The notes beneath the pieces were generated by a model that saw only the letters and a list, made by a program, of their open reading frames with translations, did not search any database and had not been told where the DNA came from. Source: Moraxellaceae bacterium (lineage in GTDB: Bacteria > Pseudomonadota > Gammaproteobacteria > Pseudomonadales > Ketobacteraceae). Taken from it: a stretch of 10,724 bases of DNA. Of the stretch, positions 6,412 to 10,724 are shown in pieces (within the stretch, counting starts at the first letter, position 1; every line of letters begins with the position of its first letter). Location of the stretch: assembly GCA_002402125.1 (NCBI GenBank), contig NVVG01000018.1, positions 24,228-34,951 of the forward strand, read 5' to 3'. Both the position numbers and the translations under genes were made by a program.

Positions 6412-6439
6412 ATATTACTGATATCACAACTCCACGCAA
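6412..6439 (-). promoter_or_regulatory. Stable-RNA promoter of tRNA-Lys
   Basis: TTGCGT (6439-6434) and TAATAT (6417-6412) on the minus strand are 16 bases apart. The bases after the -10 (CGCCCC, 6409-6404) form a GC-rich discriminator, typical of stringently controlled tRNA and rRNA promoters. Upstream, about 6440-6482 holds A-tracts resembling an UP element. The transcript would begin only a few bases before the tRNA. Confidence 0.62.
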
Positions 6440-6513
6440 GCATTTTTTCGTTTATTTTGTTGATTTTTAACCCTTTTTTGTAATTAACAGAATTAAATAT
6501 CTGAAGCTAGAAA

Positions 6514-7200
6514 TCATCGATAACGGGTTGGATCAGGCACGCCGGCAGCCGCAAAACCTTCCGTTCTTAATCGGCAACTATCACATTTGCCGCAGGCCTC
6601 GCCGGCATCATTGGCTTGATAACAGGATACCGTCAGTCCATAATCCACACCCAAACTAATGCCTTTATTGATAATATCTGCTTTACTCATATCAATCAGC
6701 GGGGTCTTTATAGAGAGAGAGTGTGTTTCAACCCCCTTTTTAGTGGCTACGTTGGCAAGTTTTTCAAACGCAGACACAAACTCTGGACGACAATCCGGAT
6801 AACCTGAATAATCCACGGCATTAACCCCGATAAAGATATCATCGGCATCTAAAACCTCGGCCCAACCCAACGCTAGCGATAAAAAAATGGTATTCCGTGC
6901 AGGGACGTATGTCACTGGAATACCCTCAGCAACGCCGCCTTCTGGAACCGCTATGCTGTCATCAGTCAAAGCAGAACCACCAATACCGTCCATATCAATG
7001 CGAATAGTTTTAAAGCCTTCAACCCCTAATTCATCCGCCAGTCGTTTTGCGGCAAGCAACTCGGCCTTATGGCGCTGCCCATAATCAAAACTCACGGCGT
7101 AACATGCGTAACCCTGTTTATTGGCAATAGCCAAGCAAGTGGCTGAATCCAAACCGCCCGACAATAAAATTACGGCTTTCTTTTTATTCACTGTACTCAT
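6514..7200 (-). CDS. queC: 7-cyano-7-deazaguanine synthase
   Basis: QueC uses ATP and ammonia to convert 7-carboxy-7-deazaguanine (the QueE product) to preQ0 in queuosine synthesis. From ATG 7200-7198 the protein has 228 residues (E. coli 231). It carries the ATP-pyrophosphatase loop [10 protein letters not shown] (12-21), the [13 protein letters not shown] stretch (98-110), [17 protein letters not shown] (125-141), and the zinc site Cys193, Cys203, Cys206 and Cys209. The frame stays open eight codons further upstream to an alternative start at 7224. The 7200 start is preferred because family N-termini begin just before the P-loop, GCAGGA stands about five bases upstream, and ATG shares its A with the queE stop codon (TAATG). 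That overlap implies translational coupling with queE. No terminator is visible before tRNA-Lys. Confidence 0.96.
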   Translation of the reverse strand: MSTVNKKKAVILLSGGLDSATCLAIANKQGYACYAVSFDYGQRHKAELLAAKRLADELGVEGFKTIRIDMDGIGGSALTDDSIAVPEGGVAEGIPVTYVPARNTIFLSLALGWAEVLDADDIFIGVNAVDYSGYPDCRPEFVSAFEKLANVATKKGVETHSLSIKTPLIDMSKADIINKGISLGVDYGLTVSCYQANDAGEACGKCDSCRLRTEGFAAAGVPDPTRYR

Positions 7201-7844
7201 TAGTGTCCTGCCGCGTCCGCCCATAGCAATTTATGTAGTTGTAACTGAAAACGAACCGGCAGACGATCGGCCAACACCCATTCAGCGAGATCTTTAGCCT
7301 CAATCTGTCCGAAACTAGGAGAAAACAGCACATCACTGACTTTGTCCGCTAATGCATATTTCTCGAGTTGCCGTTTTGACCATTCATAATCTTCTCGGTC
7401 ACAAATTACAAATTTAACCTGATCGTTTTCCGTTAAACAATCAATATTACTGAGTAGGTTTTTATCCACCTCTAAAGAACCCGGAGTTTTTAGATCCATA
7501 ACCTTTACTACACGAGGATCAACCATAGAGACATCAATTGCACCACTGGTTTCTAGCGACACTTCATAACCTGCATCACACAGTGAGGTACATAATGGAA
7601 TAGCGCCAGGCTGAGCCAACGGCTCCCCTCCTGTCACGGTGACATAAGTCGCGCCAAATGAAGCCACAACATCCATCACTTGAGAAAGTGTCATTAACTC
7701 TCCACCACTAAAAGCGTACTCTGTATCGCAATAACCACAACGTAATGGACAACCGGTTAGGCGAACAAAGACCGTAGGACAACCGACGGTTCGAGCCTCA
7801 CCTTGCAAGGAATAAAAAATTTCAGTAATTCGTAATTGTTCCAC
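7200..7844 (-). CDS. queE: 7-carboxy-7-deazaguanine synthase, radical SAM (GTG start)
   Basis: QueE is a radical S-adenosylmethionine enzyme that contracts 6-carboxy-tetrahydropterin to 7-carboxy-7-deazaguanine, one step before QueC. The 214-residue protein has the N-terminal [11 protein letters not shown] motif (6-16) that contacts the substrate. Cys32, Cys36 and Cys39 (CxxxCxxC) hold the 4Fe-4S cluster, and TGGEP (71-75) binds SAM. The glycine-rich SGGEL after DTEYAF resembles the short-loop form of the family. The start is GTG at 7844-7842: an in-frame TGA lies two codons upstream, and no ATG comes before the conserved motif. The ribosome site (GGGTGA) is weak. The gene overlaps queC by one base. 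It follows cpoB by 113 bases containing a nested stem-loop. Confidence 0.95.
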   Translation of the reverse strand: MEQLRITEIFYSLQGEARTVGCPTVFVRLTGCPLRCGYCDTEYAFSGGELMTLSQVMDVVASFGATYVTVTGGEPLAQPGAIPLCTSLCDAGYEVSLETSGAIDVSMVDPRVVKVMDLKTPGSLEVDKNLLSNIDCLTENDQVKFVICDREDYEWSKRQLEKYALADKVSDVLFSPSFGQIEAKDLAEWVLADRLPVRFQLQLHKLLWADAAGH

Positions 7845-7870
7845 AATTCACCCACTAAACGTAACCAAAT

Positions 7871-7910
7871 CCCAGTAATTGGACCAAAATACAGGTCCAA
7901 GCAATCTGGG
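7871..7910 (-). repeat. Nested stem-loop between cpoB and queE
   Basis: TTGGACC (7879-7885) and GGTCCAA (7894-7900) form a perfect seven-pair stem around an eight-base AT-rich loop. It is enclosed by CCCAG (7871-7875) and CTGGG (7906-7910), giving five more pairs across an asymmetric internal loop. No T-run follows in the direction of transcription, so simple termination is doubtful. It could be a processing or attenuation element between the tol-pal-cpoB and queE-queC parts, or an operator. It does not fit the preQ1 riboswitch consensus. The rest of 7845-7957 shows no gene and no convincing promoter. Confidence 0.5.
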
Positions 7911-7957
7911 CGAAGAATATTACAGGAGTGGAGCGACTTATGCTATTAAGAGGTGAT

Positions 7958-8911
7958 CTATAAGGTCTTCAGGTGGGACTTCGCAAGTTTCGCTGCCTGC
8001 GAACTTGGGTAGTCTTTAATTACCCGCTTAAGGGTCACTCTTGCCTTGGATTTATCACCGGCTTTACCAAACACAATGCCAAGCTTATACATGCCATCAG
8101 GCACCTTTCCATGCTTGGGATGCTTGGTCAACAAGCGTACAAAATGTTTTTTAGCTTGATCAAGGTCTGAAGGCGTATTGGCTAGGTATAATTCTCCCAA
8201 CCAATATTCACAATAGGGTGCTCTTTTTCCTTCTGGAGAGTCTGACAGCAAAGTAGAGAACGATACGATCGCTTCACCAAACTTACGTTCTTTCAGCAAT
8301 TGATACGCCGCTTCATAGCGTTGTGTATCCAAAGCGTCTTGATCTTCTGGGCTCAACACCGCAGAAACAGTTTTAAGCGGGTCTGTTGCAGGTTCAGTAG
8401 TCCCCAAAACATCAGGACGTTTCATCCGCATCTGCCCTAGGCGGTGATCCAAATCCAAATATCGCTCGCGTTGTTGCCGCTTCATTTGCTCAAGCTCATG
8501 GGTCTGTTGCTCCAACAGCCCCCGTAACACTTGCAACTCTTCTTGCATTTGTTGAATCTGACTATACAGTTCCCACTGCTCACTACTTGGAATAGAAGGT
8601 CGACTAACTCCAGTGGTAGTGGACCCTGGACCAACTGTCCCAGCGCCTATCGGTGGAGTCTTCTGCGGATAATATTGAGAAGAAACTGAATCAACCGGTT
8701 GCGATCGTTCTACTCGTTGCTCAATCCCCGTTATGGCGCTGGGATAATTGGTATCAACGGCGTCTCGCTGTTCAACCGGCAACGGCTCATACCTGGCAGT
8801 AGCAACGCTAGGCATCACTACCACCGATACAATAATCAACACAGCCAAACCAACAACACCAGGTAAGAGGGGTGTTTGTCTATTTGATGGTTTGATTCCA
8901 ATCAATCTCAT
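7958..8911 (-). CDS. cpoB: Cell division coordinator CpoB (YbgF), Tol-Pal associated
   Basis: CpoB is a periplasmic protein that links outer-membrane constriction by Tol-Pal to septal peptidoglycan synthesis (PBP1B/LpoB in E. coli). The 317-residue product has a long basic N-region and a hydrophobic signal segment (about 18-36) ending in ATA at 37-39, a likely cleavage site. A Pro/Ser/Thr/Gly-rich linker spans about 82-111. Residues about 112-165 form a Gln- and Leu-rich coiled coil, the trimerisation part of the family. Residues about 198-317 are TPR-like repeats, including CEYWLGELYL and MYKLGIVFGKAGDKSKA. It is longer than E. coli CpoB (263), mainly from the linker and N-region. The ATG follows pal by 15 bases, with GAG eight bases upstream. 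It is the last gene of the tol-pal group before queE. Confidence 0.93.
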   Translation of the reverse strand: MRLIGIKPSNRQTPLLPGVVGLAVLIIVSVVVMPSVATARYEPLPVEQRDAVDTNYPSAITGIEQRVERSQPVDSVSSQYYPQKTPPIGAGTVGPGSTTTGVSRPSIPSSEQWELYSQIQQMQEELQVLRGLLEQQTHELEQMKRQQRERYLDLDHRLGQMRMKRPDVLGTTEPATDPLKTVSAVLSPEDQDALDTQRYEAAYQLLKERKFGEAIVSFSTLLSDSPEGKRAPYCEYWLGELYLANTPSDLDQAKKHFVRLLTKHPKHGKVPDGMYKLGIVFGKAGDKSKARVTLKRVIKDYPSSQAAKLAKSHLKTL

Positions 8912-8926
8912 AACCTAAACTCAATT

Positions 8927-9484
8927 TTAAGGAGCTACTGCCGTGTACTTTAATTCAACGCGGCGATTTTCAGCCCAGGCGCTTTCGTTGTTACCGACTG
9001 AAACAGGACGCTCTTCGCCATAGCTAATAACTTCAAGCTGAGAACGAGACGCTCCGTTTGCCGCTAGGTAAGATGCAGCTGCTTTACCGCGACGTTCTCC
9101 TAAGGCTAAATTGTACTCGCGAGTACCGCGTTCATCGGCATGGCCATCCAGACGAAGTTGTGCGCCGGCATTTGCTGAAAGATACGCGGCATGCGCTTTT
9201 AGTATCTCATACGCTTCGGGGCGAATGTTTGCTTTATCAAAATCGAAATACACTGTAGTGGTTGACAGCGCGGCAGCAGATGCCGAACCGTACTCTGCAG
9301 TTTGCGAAGAACCGACAACGGTATCGTCCGCTACGGCGCCAGTAGTCAGTACTTGGCTAAACCCTGACATTTGCGTTGGATCAGTACCAACCTCAGGTGC
9401 AGACTCATCGGGAACAGTTGTACAGCCAGTAATTGCCGTCGCCGCGACAAGTGCCAACAAGTGATTTCGATTAAAGATAGTCAT
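8927..9484 (-). CDS. pal: Peptidoglycan-associated lipoprotein Pal
   Basis: Pal is an outer-membrane lipoprotein that binds peptidoglycan and TolB and supports envelope constriction at division. The 185-residue precursor has a short signal peptide with lipobox ITGC, making Cys21 the lipidated residue. A low-complexity Ala/Thr/Ser linker runs to about 75. The OmpA-like domain follows, with VYFDFDKANIRPEA (78-91), GHADERGTREYNLALGERR (114-132) and a C-terminal NRRVELKY (173-180). Asp117 and Arg132, 15 residues apart as in OmpA, are the expected contacts to diaminopimelate. The ATG has GGAG seven bases upstream. It lies 65 bases after tolB, with a possible internal promoter in the gap. Confidence 0.97.
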   Translation of the reverse strand: MTIFNRNHLLALVAATAITGCTTVPDESAPEVGTDPTQMSGFSQVLTTGAVADDTVVGSSQTAEYGSASAAALSTTTVYFDFDKANIRPEAYEILKAHAAYLSANAGAQLRLDGHADERGTREYNLALGERRGKAAASYLAANGASRSQLEVISYGEERPVSVGNNESAWAENRRVELKYTAVAP

Positions 9485-9516
9485 TTTGTGCTCCAGTTAT
9501 TTAGATTCTTGCGCAG

Positions 9517-9546
9517 TCTATAGTGTAATTTAAAAAATTTAAACAA
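9517..9546 (-). promoter_or_regulatory. Possible internal promoter for pal-cpoB
   Basis: TTGTTT (9546-9541) and TATAGA (9522-9517) on the minus strand are 18 bases apart in a very AT-rich gap. Transcription would begin about 30 bases before pal. Both hexamers are imperfect and AT-rich DNA produces such matches by chance. Confidence 0.35.
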
Positions 9547-9549
9547 CTA

Positions 9550-10724
9550 TTAATAGAGAAACGGCGACCAGGCCGGCTCTCTTACATGTCCTTTGCTTGA
9601 AGGTAGCCTAACTTTTACTCGCTTATCCATCGAAACGGCCTCCAAAACCCCTTTACCTTGTCGTTGTGTTGCATAAATCACCATCACTCCGTTTGGAGCA
9701 ACGCTGGGAGATTCATCCAATGTGGTTTCTGTTAGCACATCAAAACTTCCTCTCACGAGATCTTGAACCGCAATATGGAATACACCCTTTTTTCGATGCA
9801 CCATGACCAAAAATCGACCATCTGAAGTAATGGAAGGTCGTGCATTATAATCCCCCTCAAAGGTTAGACGCTTAATTGTATTTGATACAATATCAAGCCG
9901 ATAAATTTGAGGGCTACCGCCACGGCTGGAGGTGAATATAATACTTTGACCATCAGGGGTCCACCTCGGCTCAGTATCTATGCCGTAATGATGGGTCAAC
10001 CGCGTTAATTTGCCACTCGAAAGACTCATGCTATATATTTCGGGGTTACCATCTTTTGATAACACCATTGCCAATTTTTTACCGTCAGGTGAAAAAGAAG
10101 GCGCACTGTTTAAACCAGGGAAACCGGTAATTTTTTGTTGCTTGCCCGTCAGCAGATTCTGAATATAAATAGCTGGTCGCGAACCTTCAAAAGACACGTA
10201 TGTAATCTCGCGACCATTTGGATGCCAACTTGGAGATAGTATCGGCTCTGATGAACGCAAGATAACCACATCGGTAAATCCATCGGCATCCGCATGATGC
10301 AATTCAAAACGTTGCTTACCTTTGCCTAATCGCTCCATGGTGACGTACACCAAATGGGTCGAAAATGCACCTTTAATTCCCGTCAGGTGCTCGTAGACCA
10401 TATCACTGATGTAGTGGCTAATTGCTCGCAGCCGCTTGCCTGAAGCACTTCCTTTATTCACACTCCTTCCCAGATGCACATCAAACAGTTCATACTCCAC
10501 TAGATAATTTCCTGTTGCATCTTGGTCTAAGCGCCCAATTAACAAGTATTCAACGCCTAACACTCGCCAATCCCGAAAATACACCTGATCGAAGCGAGAC
10601 GGTCGGCTTAACATCTTATCTCGAGCGAGAGGCTTGAATTGGCCACTTCTGTGCAGGTCGGCACTGACTACACTCGCTATATCCGTAGGTAATCGTCCAC
10701 TGCCTTTCCATTCAAAAGGAACCA
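9550..10724 (-). CDS. tolB: Tol-Pal system beta-propeller protein TolB, N-terminus cut by window edge
   Basis: TolB is the periplasmic component that shuttles between TolA and Pal. The frame is open from the right edge to TAA at 9552-9550, giving 390 visible residues of the roughly 430 expected. The missing part should be the signal peptide and TolA box. The first visible residues are VPFEWKGSG, typical of the start of the TolB N-terminal domain (visible about 1-125). The C-terminal six-bladed propeller shows repeated blade motifs SWHPNG, SFSPDG, RWTPDG, SITSDG and SVAPNG at spacings of about 43 residues. It ends in [10 protein letters not shown], the strand that closes the propeller. An internal ATG at 10614 is not the start, because conserved TolB sequence continues upstream in frame. 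pal follows after 65 bases. Confidence 0.96.
   Translation of the reverse strand, partial: VPFEWKGSGRLPTDIASVVSADLHRSGQFKPLARDKMLSRPSRFDQVYFRDWRVLGVEYLLIGRLDQDATGNYLVEYELFDVHLGRSVNKGSASGKRLRAISHYISDMVYEHLTGIKGAFSTHLVYVTMERLGKGKQRFELHHADADGFTDVVILRSSEPILSPSWHPNGREITYVSFEGSRPAIYIQNLLTGKQQKITGFPGLNSAPSFSPDGKKLAMVLSKDGNPEIYSMSLSSGKLTRLTHHYGIDTEPRWTPDGQSIIFTSSRGGSPQIYRLDIVSNTIKRLTFEGDYNARPSITSDGRFLVMVHRKKGVFHIAVQDLVRGSFDVLTETTLDESPSVAPNGVMVIYATQRQGKGVLEAVSMDKRVKVRLPSSKGHVREPAWSPFLY

Noticed and set aside
7845..7910. preQ1 riboswitch in front of queE
   Set aside because: The queE leader lacks the preQ1-I stem with A-rich tail pattern, and the stem present has a different loop.
9058..9464. Plus-strand frames of 66 and 117 residues across pal
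   Set aside because: Shadows of pal, whose lipobox and OmpA-like domain are clear. The Ala/Ser-rich antisense product has no recognisable features.
10422..10637. Plus-strand 71-residue frame at the right edge
   Set aside because: Antisense to tolB, which continues in frame to the window edge.
1..10724. CRISPR array, insertion sequence, prophage, toxin-antitoxin or defence genes
   Set aside because: No regularly spaced direct repeats, transposase or integrase motifs, terminal inverted repeats or unassigned small gene pairs were found. All genes belong to well-known core families.

Overview
This window comes from a gammaproteobacterium, most likely a marine Cellvibrionales or Pseudomonadales-type organism. 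The gene order supports this. The block dapA / gcvR-bcp / perM-tusA / bepA / nadA and the block tolB-pal-cpoB-queE-queC-tRNA-Lys are both, as I recall, conserved in Pseudomonas and its relatives. Base composition is balanced, intergenic regions are AT-rich, and nothing resembles a transposon, phage or CRISPR array. The window is dense core genome: thirteen genes (twelve protein-coding, one tRNA), none obviously broken, two cut by the window edges (dapA on the left, tolB on the right).

Left part (1-1893): dapA (lysine/diaminopimelate synthesis) reads leftward. It is divergent from gcvR (ACT-domain regulator) and bcp (one-cysteine-type peroxiredoxin), which read rightward as a probable pair. 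Middle (1917-5036): a hairpin separates bcp from the leftward tusA-perM pair (sulfur carrier, PerM-type membrane protein). Divergent from these is bepA, a periplasmic M48 protease/chaperone with TPRs. It has a very good match to a sigma-E (RpoE/AlgU) promoter just upstream.

Right part (5045-10724), all leftward: tolB, pal and cpoB (outer-membrane Tol-Pal machinery and division coordination), queE and queC (7-deazaguanine/queuosine synthesis, overlapping by one base), tRNA-Lys(UUU) with its own stable-RNA-type promoter and a perfect terminator, and finally nadA (quinolinate synthase). Quinolinate synthesis, tRNA modification and envelope maintenance share the neighbourhood but not an obvious single pathway.

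The most noteworthy signal is in the nadA 5' leader. A promoter 20 bases beyond the tRNA terminator would start a leader of about 136 nt. Its first ~70 nt can fold into a long 13-pair helix closed on a three-way junction with two hairpins, followed by two smaller hairpins. This is either a candidate cis-regulatory RNA for NAD synthesis or a REP-like repeat. Second are the sigma-E promoter of bepA and a nested stem-loop in front of queE. The tRNA-Lys locus corresponds to a position used by integrating islands in Pseudomonas and is unoccupied here.
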